Assembly: GCF_008728515.1 (NCBI RefSeq)
Contig: NC_044991.1
Location: 38,396,968 to 38,460,967, forward strand
Length of the DNA stretch: 64,000 nucleotides
Reading direction: 5' to 3'
Source: Papio anubis
Taxonomy: Eukaryota; Chordata; Mammalia; Primates; Cercopithecidae
The translations under genes and the position numbers were made by a program. Within the stretch, counting starts at the first letter, position 1. Every line of letters begins with the position of its first letter. Shown here piece after piece: positions 10,864-23,400 of this stretch. Under the pieces are notes generated by a model. That model was given only the letters and a program-made list of their open reading frames with translations. It was not told where the DNA came from and made no database searches.

Positions 10864-11140
10864 CCTCTCTGCCTTCTTTACTTCCTTTCCTTATCACCTA
10901 TTTAGGATTTCGCAATGTTAGGTGATTTCTTTTCCATATTTCCAACTGAATTAGAGTTAACTAAATGACAAAAAGTACTTTTGGTCTCAAATTCATCATC
11001 ATGAAAATGGGCCGAAAACATGAGGACACTTATAATTTTACTATCAGATACTGCCAGATGATTAAAACACCTGTATTCCACACACACTGTGCCCTTCTGA
11101 GTTCTTCTTGTGCTGTTTCTATTTCTCTCAGATTGCTGGC

Positions 11141-11182
11141 AAGTGACCAGGTGTGACTAGGTGTGACCAGGCATGACCAGGC
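11141..11182 (+). repeat. 10-bp tandem repeat with TGACC cores
   Basis: Four units: aagtgaccag, gtgtgactag, gtgtgaccag and gcatgaccag. Three keep TGACC at exact 10- or 20-bp spacing. Confidence 0.85.
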
Positions 11183-11429
11183 GTTAAAGAAGTGCTCCCT
11201 CATTTCAAGTCTCTTAAAGATGAAGGTAACAGCTGCCCAATGAGGATGGAACCGCATTTGTGAATGGAAGCACTCATAGCTGGGTTTCCTGTACTTTGTA
11301 TTTTCTTATAGATCTAAAGTTGTAACTTCCACATAATATGAACTACTTCAACAGTTTCTATTTCTATTCTATGTCCCTGGGGAGTGGGGGTGGTGCTAGA
11401 GTGAAAGGATTTGGCAGTGCGTGCAACAT

Positions 11430-11448
11430 TAAAAAAAAAAAAAAAAAA
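11430..11448 (+). repeat. Poly-A tract
   Basis: A run of about 18 A with no Alu body upstream. Confidence 0.8.
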
Positions 11449-11492
11449 TCCCTTCCTTTGGCCGGCATTCAACTTTTATAACATGTTTTTAT

Positions 11493-11613
11493 TTTTACTT
11501 TTTTTGGGGGAAAGACAGGGTTGCTCTGTCGTCCAGGCTGCAATGCAGTGGTGTGATCGTAGCTCAATGCAGCCTCCAATTCCTGGGCTCAAGCGATCCT
11601 CCCACCTCAGCTA
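11493..11613 (-). mobile_element. Alu monomer fragment
   Basis: Reverse fragment, 'gacagggttgctctgtcgtc' to 'cctcccacctcagc', lacking the rest of the element. Confidence 0.75.
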
Positions 11614-12124
11614 TAATGTATTTTTAAATTTGGAAATGCATTCTCCTCTTCCTCCACCCAGCGTTATATTTTTACTCTCCTCTTATTCCCTCCAACCTTC
11701 ACCCAAGTCTGTTTCCTGGCAATTTGAGAAGTGAGAAATGCCTGCGTGGGGGAAAAAGTGGAGGCACATGTTGTGTTGTAATTTTAACAGGGAAGCATTG
11801 CCCAATGACAAAACCAGGGACTGTCTTGTGATGTCGCTTTCTGCCCACGCTACCTTTTCCTCTTCTGAGCTCGCTCTCATCCCGCAGAAGGCTGCAAGGC
11901 TGCCTCGCATGCAGAGGCTGTGACCTGCTTTAAATCAACAAAGCATGATGATCTTAGTTTGAAGAGTGGGGAGGACAACCATATGGATTGAGCTGTCAAC
12001 TTTTAGTTCGTTGTAAATATCAAAAGCAGGCAGCCCATTCAGTCCTCATTCTGATCTTTACGGATCTCTCCCAGTGATGAGTTAGAAACCCTTTTAAACT
12101 CACGTTTTCTTTCCTTCAGCCAGG

Positions 12125-12185
12125 AAGGATTTATTGAGCACTTACTATTCATATATGCCAGGCACCGTTCCAAGCATAGGGAGTA
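12125..12185 (-). mobile_element. Ancient SINE/LINE fragment (MIR/L2 type)
   Basis: 'tttattgagcacttactatt' followed by 'tgccaggcaccgttccaagc' is the reverse of the shared MIR/L2-type 3' tail. Confidence 0.55.
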
Positions 12186-12560
12186 TAGCAGCGAGGAGAC
12201 CAAGCCTCTGACTGTCAATTTTGAAACAGCACTGAACTTTCAACCAGGGCATTGCAGAGGCTGCGTGAGGACAGGGTGGGGCTGTCTGCAGGGCCCCAGC
12301 TAACTCCATGTTCAAATTACCTGTGATTTTCTCTAAGTCCGACCGAGCCAAGTACTGTACTAGATAACAATGGAAACACTTTCAGGGGGAGGATGATCTT
12401 TTCCTTCTGCTCCTTAACTTTTGACCCATATCAGGAGGAGCTTCTGAGAAATGTGAGCTTTTCTGCTTAGCCCCCCAATACATCGTCTAACCACAAACCC
12501 TGGCTCGTATTTCATCTGTCCATGACACTGTGTGGTGCATGAATATATTCTTACTCTAAA

Positions 12561-12572
12561 GAAAAAAAAAAA
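12561..12572 (+). repeat. Short poly-A tract
   Basis: Reads as poly-T on the RIN2 strand just past the proposed 3' UTR end. Confidence 0.6.
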
Positions 12573-12579
12573 ACCAAAG

Positions 12580-14085
12580 GATATTTCAAAAATTATTTTC
12601 ACACATGATTATCATACAGTATTACAATGTATTATGTGCAAAATTCCATTTAAAAAATCATTTACAAAAGTACAACACAGTATGTGCTGAGGGTTCTAGT
12701 TCAACAAAAGCCAAGGCTAAAAAAGGTACAAGGTACAAAGCCAACCAAATTAGATGACTATGCATCTTTACACAGTACAATAACATGTTTTTGTAACTAC
12801 CTGTGTTACATGGATACAAGACCCTCATAGTTTGTGCACCTGCAAGCTGGTTTTATTTAACGTAAGTTTAACTTCACTGCAGGTTCTGATAATGTAGATT
12901 TTTTTTGTGTGCATTTTCGAATTCTCCATTATACAGCATCTTATTTAACTCAACAAAAGCCACATTATACATTACTTGGTTTCTGGTCCCAATAATTTGA
13001 TGCTGTTAGTTTTAATTTCGATGGAAAAGGGAGAAAAAGTGTTCTTCTTGATTTTTATTTTTCTCAAGGGGCTTTCAAAATTGTTTCTAAAAGCAAATCA
13101 CGCATGGAATAGATTTTACCAAACCTCATTGCATATTTACAGTATTTTAAGCGTAGGTGGTTCCTTCTATCTCTTTTTCTACATCTTTCGAAGAGCCTGA
13201 ACCAGCAGACTGCACTCCTCAGTCCTTTGTTAGAGTCCGTATTTCTCTCTCTACCTCTCGCTACATTCATTTCTCTCCTTATTCTCAGCATCATTTGTTT
13301 AAAAAACAAAACAGCAAAACACCACTAAACGTGAACAAGAGAACAGTACATCCGATTTCCAAAGGCATTCTGTGGCCAGTGTCAGGAATACGTTGCTTTA
13401 AGAAATCCAGCAGTCTCTCCCCACAAAGTTGCCAAAACATCCAGTTACAGAAGAGAGACTTTAAAAATGCAATACTCTCAAATCCAGCAAGAGATTTATT
13501 TTTGAATATTAAATGTTAAAATCACATGCATAATTATAGAATATTTTAAAGTTACAAAAATATTTTAAAAACCAATCCTGACAGTTTACCTGCAACTGCT
13601 ATAAAAATTTCTATGAAATATATAAAAACATGAAGGCTCTTTGTAAAAAAAAAAAAAAAAAAAGGAAAAAGGAAGGCAGGACAGGATGAGGCCATCCACA
13701 GGAGTGAGAATCACCTGACGCACTGCATCGCAAACATCTGCTGTTGAATTCAAAAGAACTTGTATCTGAAGTGTTTCTTCTGCACATATACATACATGTA
13801 AGCCAACCTAGAACCTGACTGGGGGTAGGTAGCAAACAATCTCAGGACACTTCAACCATCAAATGCAATTCTCCATTGCCAAAAGGGAATCCTACTGTTT
13901 CACGAACCTCAGCTACCTTGCGTGGCTAAAGTTGCCCTTGGCTGAGTTGGCCTGTGGATGGCTTAGTCACTAAACGGAGGGGTCCCCGAGGAGGTGACTG
14001 CTTTTCAAGCTCAAGTACATAGAAGCCAGAAGGCAAGGCTTCCAGCTCCCCTTTGGATGCACCACTGGGAAGTCCTGCCTCTCTT
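12580..14085 (-). other. RIN2: RIN2 3' untranslated region (3' end uncertain)
   Basis: The region continues directly from the stop codon, contains no Alu and is AT-rich in its distal half, as expected of a mammalian 3' UTR. Reading the minus strand, AATAAA occurs at 13495-13500, 13054-13059 and 12852-12857, and ATTAAA at 13011-13016. A T-rich stretch downstream on the minus strand (12561-12572) could be a U-rich downstream element if cleavage occurs near 12.58 kb. The end could equally be near 12.83 kb or alternative sites may be used. A run of 19 A on the plus strand lies at 13645-13663. Confidence 0.5.
13645..13663 (+). repeat. Poly-A tract (poly-U in RIN2 3' UTR)
   Basis: A 19-base A run, then ggaaaaaggaaggcagg. 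On the transcript strand it is a poly-U stretch in the 3' UTR. Confidence 0.8.
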
Positions 14086-14409
14086 CTAGGAGGTGGTGAG
14101 GTCATCTTCTCCGTTCTGGAAAATGACGCCGTAAGGATCGTTCTTGATGCGTTTGTAGACAAAGTGGAAGATGTGGGGCTGTGGTCGACTGTGCAGCTCT
14201 GCCTTGATTTTTTGAGGGTAAGTGTCCTCTGCCAGCTGCTGCCATGTCTCGTCAACGAAGAGAAAGAGGCTGTACTCCTCAGGGTCCCCCACCTTGAACT
14301 TCTCAGCGCAGATCTGACACACATCCTCGGTGGTGATATAAGGTCTCACAAGGAGCGTCTTTCCTGTGCAACCACTGTTGACCTCCTGAAATGCAACTCG
14401 GAGGTAATT
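14086..14409 (-). CDS. RIN2: RIN2 terminal coding exon I: residues 789-895, Ras-association domain and stop
   Basis: The acceptor 'cctcttccacttgcag' is followed by NYLRVAFQEVNSGCTGKTLL; the RA domain (ubiquitin-like fold binding Ras-GTP) fills nearly the whole exon. Recognisable stretches are ITTEDVCQICAEKFKV, DPEEYSLFLFVDETWQQL and PHIFHFVYKRIKNDPYG. The chain ends DDLTTS and then TAG at 14086-14088. I recall EDLTTS at the human C terminus, so residue 890 is a probable E-to-D difference. The domain boundary coincides with the exon boundary. Confidence 0.97.
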   Translation of the reverse strand, partial: NYLRVAFQEVNSGCTGKTLLVRPYITTEDVCQICAEKFKVGDPEEYSLFLFVDETWQQLAEDTYPQKIKAELHSRPQPHIFHFVYKRIKNDPYGVIFQNGEDDLTTS

Positions 14410-17400
14410 CTGCAAGTGGAAGAGGAATGTTGAGACAGTCAGAAGAGAAAAACTAGATAGTGAGCATGATGGGGGACCGAGTGGGGCGCGGTGACTGTGA
14501 GCCACTTCCAGGCCCTGTCTTGTCATAATGCCCAATGTCAGGCCATGAGGCTTCGAATGACAAGGAAAGAGGCTGATCTGACTTTGGACAGTGGCGAGGA
14601 TAACTACATGATTCATTGCAACTATAAGAAGCAGGAAGTCCAGGCAGCCCTGGTTCTGATCTGTCCATTTCCCTCATAAAGTCTGCTTAAGAAACCCCTG
14701 CTTAAGAGTGTGAACCACATCCAATGCTGGGTTTCTTCCCAGCTTGAAAAATAAACCAAATAGCACAAGAGTATGAAGGAAGTCAGCAGGAAGAGATTTA
14801 AAATATCTACACACAACAGCACGCACAGTGCTCACATTTTGTTTTTTTCTGTTCCTTTTAAGAGATGAGATCTCACTATGTTCCCCAGGCGGGACTCATA
14901 CTGCTGGGCTCAAGTGATCCTCCTGCCTCAGCCTCCTGAGTAGCTAAGTCTACAGGTGCATGCCACTGTACCTGGCTTGTGCTCACTTTTGACACACTTT
15001 TTAAATAAATCCTAATCAAGGGCAATAATTTAGGTTGAATCACACACATACAAAAAACATGCTGACATTTGACTATTTTTATCTCCCCCAAATGGTGATT
15101 TCAGGTAGTTCAGTCTAATACAAGGCTCCTAGTGGCTCTGGGCACAATGTGGAAAAAGTCAGAAGGAAAAGAACGTTGATTTTGCCAACTTTTGCAGATG
15201 GAGGTGATCACACGCAAGGTGGTGCTGCAGGGAATTAAACAAAGACATTTGCAGGCTCAGGCGCTGCCATCATGCCAGGTACATACTATCATGAAATATG
15301 TAAACCTGTGGTCTTACAAGATACAAAGCCCAGACCAGGCATAAAGAATCTTAAACTCACATCAGGCTCTCCTAGATTTTGTGACCCCAGATAGCTTTGC
15401 TTCTGTTTCCTTAAGAGTGGCGTTATCAGATGAAATCTAGAATACCCAGTGAAATTTGAGTTTCATCTCGAAAACAAATACATTTTATTCTTCTAAATCT
15501 GACAACCCTGCTCGGCAGTGAAGGGAAGGAGGGCTCTCTGCCCAGGTGCCTGCATGGTCACCACGAGGGTTTCCTGGGATAATGGAAGGGGAAGCTCTCG
15601 GGAAGGACAGTGAGCACTGCACATGTCAGATATGTTTCATATCTGCTTCCAGTGGGGACTTTTGCTAGCCCAGTGACTTTGCAGGAGAGGTGAGCTAGTG
15701 GGAGGTGCCCAGGTTGACAATGACACTCTTTGAACCTTTTTTTTTTTTTTTTTAAGAGACAGGGTCTACATGATCCCTGTTTGACTAGTGCAGAAACTGA
15801 GGCACAGAGAGGCTAAGTAACTTGCCCAAAGCCACATAGCTAGGACATGGCAGAGGCAGCCCCACCACCTTGACCACTGAGACGTACTGCCTCTTCCCAT
15901 GTGAGAAGACCTCTGTGCCTGCGACCTCTGATTCAGGGGTTTCCGATGGAGCTTTGGGTCTGAGGTTTTGCTTTGACCCCCGAGCCGAGTGCTGAGCATT
16001 TCCTTCTTTGGTTACACTCTGAGAAGGCATGCACCTCCAAAGTGAGCAGGGTCAATGAAGGCAGGAGGGGGCGGCTGCAGAAGAAGGCAGCTCCATGGTG
16101 TCTGCAGGTCTCCAGGTGAAGAGGTGAAGGAGGAAGTGTGTGTTGGCAGGTGGGCAAAGGAACAATGAACTTTTCTCACTTCCCCTGTTCTGCCTCAGGC
16201 AGCCCCTCCCTGGATGGCTGTATAATGGCACCCCAGGGGTCTGCAAACACTGAGTGGTACAGGGACCTTCTTAGTGCAACAGGGTGGGGAGAGTGCAGCA
16301 CGTGTATTCTCATTCTTTAGGTTTATGTGCTTGAGAAGGAATTTCTGAGAATACTGAAATCTTGGAGAAGAACGAGCTGATCTTGGCTTTCAAAGATGGG
16401 CTTGCCTTGTTTTTATTTGTTTTTGAGAAAGGGTCTTATTCTGCTACCCAGGCTGGAGTGCAGTGGTGTGATCATGGCTCACTGTTGCCTCAAACTCCCG
16501 GGCTCGACAGATCCTCCCACCTTAGCCTCCTGAGTAGCTGGGACTGCAGGTGTGTACCACTACACTGACTAACTTGAAAATTTTTGTTGTTGTTGTTTTG
16601 TAGAGAAGGGGGTCTCACTTTGTTGCCAAGGCTGGTCTCCAACTCCTGGCCTCAAGCGATCTTCCTGCCTCAGCCTGTGAGGCACTGGGATTACAGGTGT
16701 GAGCCACCTCATCTGACCCTCTATTTTCAGAGCTCTTATAAAAGAAAAAAAAAAAAAAAAGGCCAGGCGCAGTGGCTCACGCCTGTAATCCCAGCACTTC
16801 GGGAAGCTGAGGCAAGTGAATCAGTTTGAGGCCAGGAGTTTGAGTCCAGCCTGGCCACCAGGGTGAAATCCGTCTCTACTACAAATACAAAATAAATTAG
16901 CCGGCTGTGGTGGTGAGCTCCTGTAGTCCCAGTTACTCTGGAGGCTGAGGCAGGAGAATCGTTTGAACCTGGGAGGTAGAGGTTGCAGTGAGCAGAGCTC
17001 GTGCCACCACTGCACTCCAGCCTGGGTGAGCGAGACTCCACCTAAAAAAAAAAAAAAAAAAAAGCAGGTGAATCTGGACATGTAGGCAAATCTGTCCTGC
17101 TTTCCAGATCCCTGCTTGGAAACTCATCATGAGGAACATAGAAACAAACCATAGGCAGATGTTATCATTTAATTTAAAACCTTCAAAATATTATTTGAAG
17201 ACACTTGCCAACTCACTTGTTATTTCATAAACAATGAGCAAATCAGGAATTGTGTTAGCTAAGGATTTCTTTTTTTCTTTTTTTTTTTGAGACGGAGTCT
17301 TGCTCTGTCGCCCAGGCTGGAGTGCAGTGGCACGATCTCCACTCACTGCAAGCTCCGCCTCCCAGGTTCACGCCATTCTCCTGCCTCAGCTTCCTGAGTA

Positions 17401-20400
17401 GTTGGGACTACAGGTGCCTGCCATCACACTTGTCTAATTTTTTGTATTTTTAGTAGAGACGGGGTTTCACCGTGTTAGCCAGGGTGGTCTCAATCTCCCG
17501 ACCTTGTGATCCGCCAGTCTCTGCATCCCAAAGTGCTGGGATTACAGGCGTGAGCCACCCACGCCTGGCCTCTTTTTTTCTTTTTTGAGATTAAGTCTCA
17601 CTCTGTCGCCTAGGCTGGAGTGCAGTTATGCGATCTCGGCTCACTGCAACCTCCGCCTCCTGGGTTCAAGCAATTCTGCTGCCTCAGCCTCCCAAGTAGC
17701 TGGGATTACAGGTGCCTGCCACCACACCCAGCTAATTTTTATATTTTTAGTAGACACAGGGTTTCACCATGTTGGCCTGGCTGGTCTCGAACTCCTGACC
17801 TCAGGTGATCTGCCCGACTTGGCCTCCCAAAGTGCTGGGATTACAGGCGTGAGCCCTGATGCCTGGCCTTGGGTAAAGATTTCTATAGCCCTCACCCACC
17901 TCTCCATTCTAAGAAACAAGCTCATTGGGAATCCTACGTTCCCAAGCAGCAGCTCATGGTCAGGAAAAACCCTGGCCAGGGAACCTGAGCAGGACTCGCT
18001 CAGATGCTTGCCTGGTCACTCTGCGCTGTGGACGGCTGCCATAGCTGCTGCTGCTGCTGCTGAGATTCTGGGGTCTTCTGTTTTGGAGAGCAGGCGAGTG
18101 AAAAGGGAAGGAGACATCACTGTTCCTCTCCCTTTTCCCAAAGAGAAACTAGGCCAATTGCATCGCGTAACACAGCGGCTGTTTCCTGATGAAACAAAAT
18201 CTCCAACGCCTGTGCCAAATGCTTCCTCCTCCTTTTTGACTTATCGTCTGCTTGTTTGGGCAGAAATCCTGCCTTCATTCAACTTGGTTTTCTTAAGGAC
18301 AGCAAACCTTGGGCCAAATATCCCATGCATATATAAATGTAAAGAAAACAGAGCCATGTAACAAGGCCAGAGGGTGGTTTGAGATATCCCCTTCCTGCCA
18401 AATAATTCAACACAGTGGGGACCTCTGAGCTGGGATGTGCTGGGTGAGCCAGCTCTGCATTCCTGGAGGACGAAGGAAGCAAAGCGGGGGCCAGCTGCAC
18501 ACCTGGAAGTCGTCCACAGAGGGGATGGTCCGGTTGGTGGTTCTCCGTTTGTGCCACTGCCTCAGGGTGTCTCTGGTTTCTGAGCTGAGCAGTCGCGCTG
18601 CTTGTTCTTCTTGGAAATTCTTTATCAGAGAAAGTGCTCCGTATGCGCTTGTCAAGTAATAGCCTCCTGAAAAGAGCAGAAAGAGTGGGTCCTCTCAGTG
18701 CCAACCTCCGCTCACAGGTGATAACGGGATGCCAGCGTTAGAGGGCATGTTTTGCATTTTTAGTATTTCTTCAACATGCATTTCCTGTAGGATCACAGAG
18801 GCCCACATCCAAGAGCATGGCACTCACTCCTCCATCCATCCCTTCACACAGCCATCCCGCAGAGATTTATGGAGTGACCCAGGCCTGGGAGGGGCCGGGG
18901 GAACACAGACAAGCCAGGCTGACAAGGTTCCTGTTTCCACTGATGGGATTTCCATTCTAGTGCGTAAGACTGACCAAGCCTCTAAAGTGTTTTTGTTGTT
19001 GTTGTTGTTTTTGAGATGGAATCTCGCTTCGTCACCTAGGCTGGAGTGCAGTGGCACAATCTCAGCTCACTGCAACCTCCGCCTCCCAGGTTCAAGCAAC
19101 CCTCCCACCTCAGCCTCCTGAATGGCTGGAATTAAAGGCAGGCGCCACCATGCTTGGCTAATTTTTGTATTTTTAGTAGAGATGGGGTTTCACTATTTTG
19201 GCCAGGCTGGTGTCGAACCCTGGCCTCAACTGATCCACCCATCCCGGCCTCTCAAAGTGCTGAGATTACATGAGCCACCATGCCTGGCCAAAATTATTAA
19301 AGTGCAATTGTGAAAAACGTTTGCTAGAAATGGTTGGGGTATTAAGGCCTGACAGGGTGGTTGGGGGAAAGTCAGGCTTGTGAGACAATCCAAGACCAGA
19401 ATCCCCTCCATCACTCAGTCCAGACTCGTGGCAACACTTGCTTTTGGCTTTTTCTTTTAGTAGTTGATATTTTCTATCTCTGATAAACAAGAATTTGGTT
19501 TTTAAAAAAAGTAAAAAAAAAAAAAAAAAAGCAAAATGAATATTTTCTAAATTAAGTATACTATACACTTTGAAAGAACTGTTCGCAAAAATGTGGGTAC
19601 TTCAAAAATAATTTCTCTCTCCTGGTTCCCTTTCTTCTTTGGGACTAACGTGACATCTGGCACGTAGGATAAAATAATTTACAGGAAAGGGATGCTCCTG
19701 TGATGGTGCATTTAGGAATGATCTCTTATGTTCCTGAGGAGTGTAAAAGGGCTGACGACCCTGTAAGATGCGTATGTATTCCTTCATAGTTTTTGTTGTA
19801 ACATATGATTAGGTGCCTGGGGAGGAACTTACGGTCTCTGCGCTGAAGAGCCACTAGGGGTCGCCCTGAATGTTTACTAAAAATTCCCTAACTGGGCACA
19901 GCACATTTCACATGTAGAGACATTCTTTGTCAAAATACCCACTGAATCTCTACTGCGAGCCACAGCTACAGAGGAGAAAGTAGGTTTGTAAGAAATAGAA
20001 TCTGAGTCCTCACTCTCCAAAAGTTTATGAATGTGTGTTTTTTTTGTTTGTTTGTTTGTTTAAAAAACAAAAAGACACTGGTAATTTACGCCTGCAGGGA
20101 CCAGAAGTTGGTGTGGTGAAATGAGTTTTGTGCAGAAGTGTCACCTTTAGGGCCAAAGTATTTAACTGTTCATGTGAGACCCTGCGGAAGCCTCTCTCTG
20201 GTCAATAAGTGGCAATATGCAAGATGGCAACTGTCCCCTCCATGTGGATCAGGAGCCGCACGCCCTGCAAACTTGTGCTGGACATGAACTCGAGAAAGAA
20301 AGACACCCTTCTTGTTTTCAAGTTGCAGATAAAGACTTGAGGTTATTTTTTCCTACAGTATAATCTGGGTCACCCTGAGCCATGCGCTTTCCCTTGATCA

Positions 20401-23400
20401 CATGTCAAGCTTTCTGTGTATAGAGCGATCTGAAAGGTTTTCCAGACCTTGCCACCTACAGTATAATCACCCTAGTTAAGAGTTTTGAATTGTTGATCTT
20501 TACCAAATATTTGCCCCACAAACAAATCAGCAGGTGACTGTGTGTGAAACTCAGTAATCCAGAATACAGATGCTACATGAAGAATTTCAGGAGAAATCAG
20601 CATGAATGTAAGTATTCGGGAAAGGCTGTATGGAGGGTCAGGATTTGAGCAAGGACTTGGAGAACTGTTACAATCTTTGTGGGGGTGGTGGGGGGCTCCT
20701 TTGGACTTCAAATTTTAGACTCCCTAGCTCTCATCTGTTCAGGACACTAAGGAGAAAACTCAAATGCTGGAAGCACAAAATTGACCACACTTTGAAACAT
20801 GTGGATGCAATTAGAGAAGGTTTTAAATTTCAGCAAAACTATAACCCTACCACAAGAGCTGTGCAATTCTAAGGGATTCTATGACGCCTTTTTGGTAAAT
20901 GAGAATACCTGCTTAAACAGCAGAAAACAGACGTGGCTGCTACCCCGCAAACCAAAGAGGACTTTGGGCAGGCACGGAAAAGTCCAATCTGTATTTTTGC
21001 CACTGCTCAGTAGCCTCTTCCTCCCAGGCTGCATAGCTTCAGTTCGATGCTACGTAGGCCTGGTCTGTGATCACAGCCAACCTGACTAGGCTGCCTGCTC
21101 TCCCAAGGAAAGCAGCCAAGAAGCCCCAGACACGGTTAAGTGGAAGCAGGCTCTATTTAAGTGCGAGCTCACCAGCCGCTTTGTGTCCTTACTAGTTGTG
21201 CCCTTGTCTTTCTTGTGGGATTCGTGGAGGAGATGACAGCCACCTGTCCATTGGTCATCAACACAGGGCCTTGCCCTGGGCCAATCTGGGAAAGGGGCAG
21301 GAAGTAGCTGTCTCTATCCTTGGGCCACAAGATATAAGCAAATGTTTGTCCTGAGTGCACATTGTCAGTAACAGAATCGACTTTCTAAGTGAAACCGGCA
21401 TGTCTTTTTCCCCAAAGCCCTAAGAGCTCTACATACTTATTACTAGAATTAAACATGATTGAAGCTTGAAAAAGAACAACCCAACCCCAAACTGTATTAA
21501 TAACAAACATTACAGTGGAAGGAAGGAAAGCATGCCATGTAGACTAACATGCTTCTCTTGGTCCCTGGGCAAAACCACATGTTTGGCCTTGTCCTGTCTA
21601 ATCCCAGGGCAGAGCAGGCAAGAAAAGCTCCAGGGAGGGCCTCAGAGGCTCATCAGGGAGTGTCTGGTTCCATGGTTAGGAATATTAATGAGGGGACAGA
21701 AGAGGCTAAAGGGTGAAAGAATGAAAGAGGCCCATTCATACCTGCCTGGGATGGGGAACAGGAGGAGAGAGATTCATCCCCACATTCTGAGTCAGCACTA
21801 CCCATGGCCACGTGGGAAGGGCATAATTGGGCTCCAGGGAGGGCGGTCTCTCCGACAGAAAAAGTAGGACTGAAGAGACTAAGGGGCACATTCTGGGGTG
21901 GTAAAAATGCACTTCATTCCCTCCAGGGAAAATGCTGGGATGACTCATTCCTTAGGGAATCCTGTCAGAGATGGACCTTTCCACTCAAGCCCAGACTGAA
22001 ACTCATCGGAAAACAACAAAACAACAACAACAACAACAACAACAACAAAAACCCCATAACAATCCCCCCTAGGGCTTGTCTGGGTTTTTATCTGGATATA
22101 TTAAAATGGATTAAGAGGATTCACAGTGCACAGGCCCTGATTTGTTCTCCTTTAAAAAGATAAGCTCACACAGAGTCCCAGTTACGTCTGCTTTTCAAGG
22201 CTGTGCACTAGTGTGCCAAACATCCTAATCATTTCCATGGTAAAATACCTAAGCTATGTGTAAGGAGAAGGAATTTCTGCTAAGACATGTTGGGGTTAGG
22301 CAGACATAAGAAGAAGGAACCCGACTGCCAAGGTAAATTGAGAGCAAACTGCACGGATTCCACACCCCTGTGTTTTTATTATAAAAATGAAAAGATACTT
22401 TAAAAAAAAAAAACTTTAAAAAAAAATACTGTTTTTACCTTAAAAGTGAAATTTTAAAAAATAAAAACAAAGCCAAGCTTTTACCCATTTCACTAATATA
22501 AGAGCAGGTTATTTTTCTGGCAATGGAAATATCCTCAACAAAAGTTTATAATTTTCTCTTGGAGTCAAAGAAACCATTTCTTCAAAAAAAAAAAAAAAAA
22601 AAATGGCATTTATTCTACTGAACGTAGTTTTTTTTATTGCCATTAAGCAATCTTAGTGAAGCATAGTTAAGATGGGGTTATATTTTTTCTTTGTGTTTTT
22701 CCTGGCTTTTCCAAATTTTCTACCATGAGTATGTATTACCTTTGCAATCAGAAAAAGCTTAGTACACTCTTTTAAATTAAAAAAAAATTCAGTTAACACT
22801 TAAGATGTCAAAAAAAGCACCCAAGTAACTGCTTAATGGGTGCAGAATCTTATTTTAGGGTGAGGAAAATAGTTTGATGCTAAATAAAGGTGGAGAATGC
22901 ATGACATTGTGAATATACCAAATGCCACTGAATTATTCACTGTAAAATGATTAATGTTGTTACACGAATTTCATCTCAATTTTTAAAAAATGAAAAAAAA
23001 AATAGCACCCAGTTCCTTCAACTTTTCTCAAAAGCAGTTACCTTCTCCATGTAACAGCGATGGGTCTAGGAGCTCCATCATGTACTCGATTTCAGTGTCC
23101 AATTCAAGCATGTCACACTGGGCTATGACATAGGTCAGGACTGGCAAGAAGTCATCAGCGCCATACATCCTCCCTGAGAGTAGGAAGAAAGAACGAGATG
23201 GAATGTTTTACCAACTTTTCTTTCTTTCACATCCTACTTGCTGCTTTAATTAGACGGCAAGGAGTCATTCTGGGGGACTGTGCTATTTATAAACAGAGGT
23301 GGGTGTTTCTGGAATCCTATGTAGCCTGTGACCCTCCCAGCTGCTAATGTTAAGAGACCAGCCCTTACAGTTTCAGAATGAATGTCTATGAACCAATGAA

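Larger units (their letters stand above)
1..12579. other. 3' flank of RIN2
   Basis: This sequence is downstream of RIN2 and holds no exon I can support. Apart from the listed repeats, 1472-2019, 3454-4001, 6560-7060, 7200-7960, 9420-9985 and 11190-12120 appear unique. 4602-5210 is a GC-richer block that resembles part of an old LTR or L1 5' region, but I could not identify it. Confidence 0.7.
14410..18502 (-). other. RIN2: RIN2 intron 8 (between exons H and I)
   Basis: The intron holds an Alu monomer, four full-length Alus and an MIR. 15000-15735 and 17870-18500 appear unique, apart from a CTG repeat (about six units) at 18043-18061. Confidence 0.9.
18667..23041 (-). other. RIN2: RIN2 intron 7 (between exons G and H)
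   Basis: The intron has one Alu near its 3' end (18991-19289). The remaining 3.7 kb lacks Alus and carries only simple repeats (poly-A at 19511-19530, TTTG at 20036-20060, AAC at 22011-22050) and a weak L1 3' end at 22850-22990. A 14-base direct repeat (cctacagtataatc) occurs at 20352-20365 and 20455-20468. I see no gene in 19560-22000. Confidence 0.9.

Noticed and set aside
13645..13663. Poly-A run as evidence of a processed pseudogene
   Set aside because: It lies inside the RIN2 3' UTR on the opposite strand, with no retrocopied gene body or target duplication next to it.
14053..14433. 126-codon plus-strand frame over the last exon
   Set aside because: Antisense shadow of the RA-domain exon.
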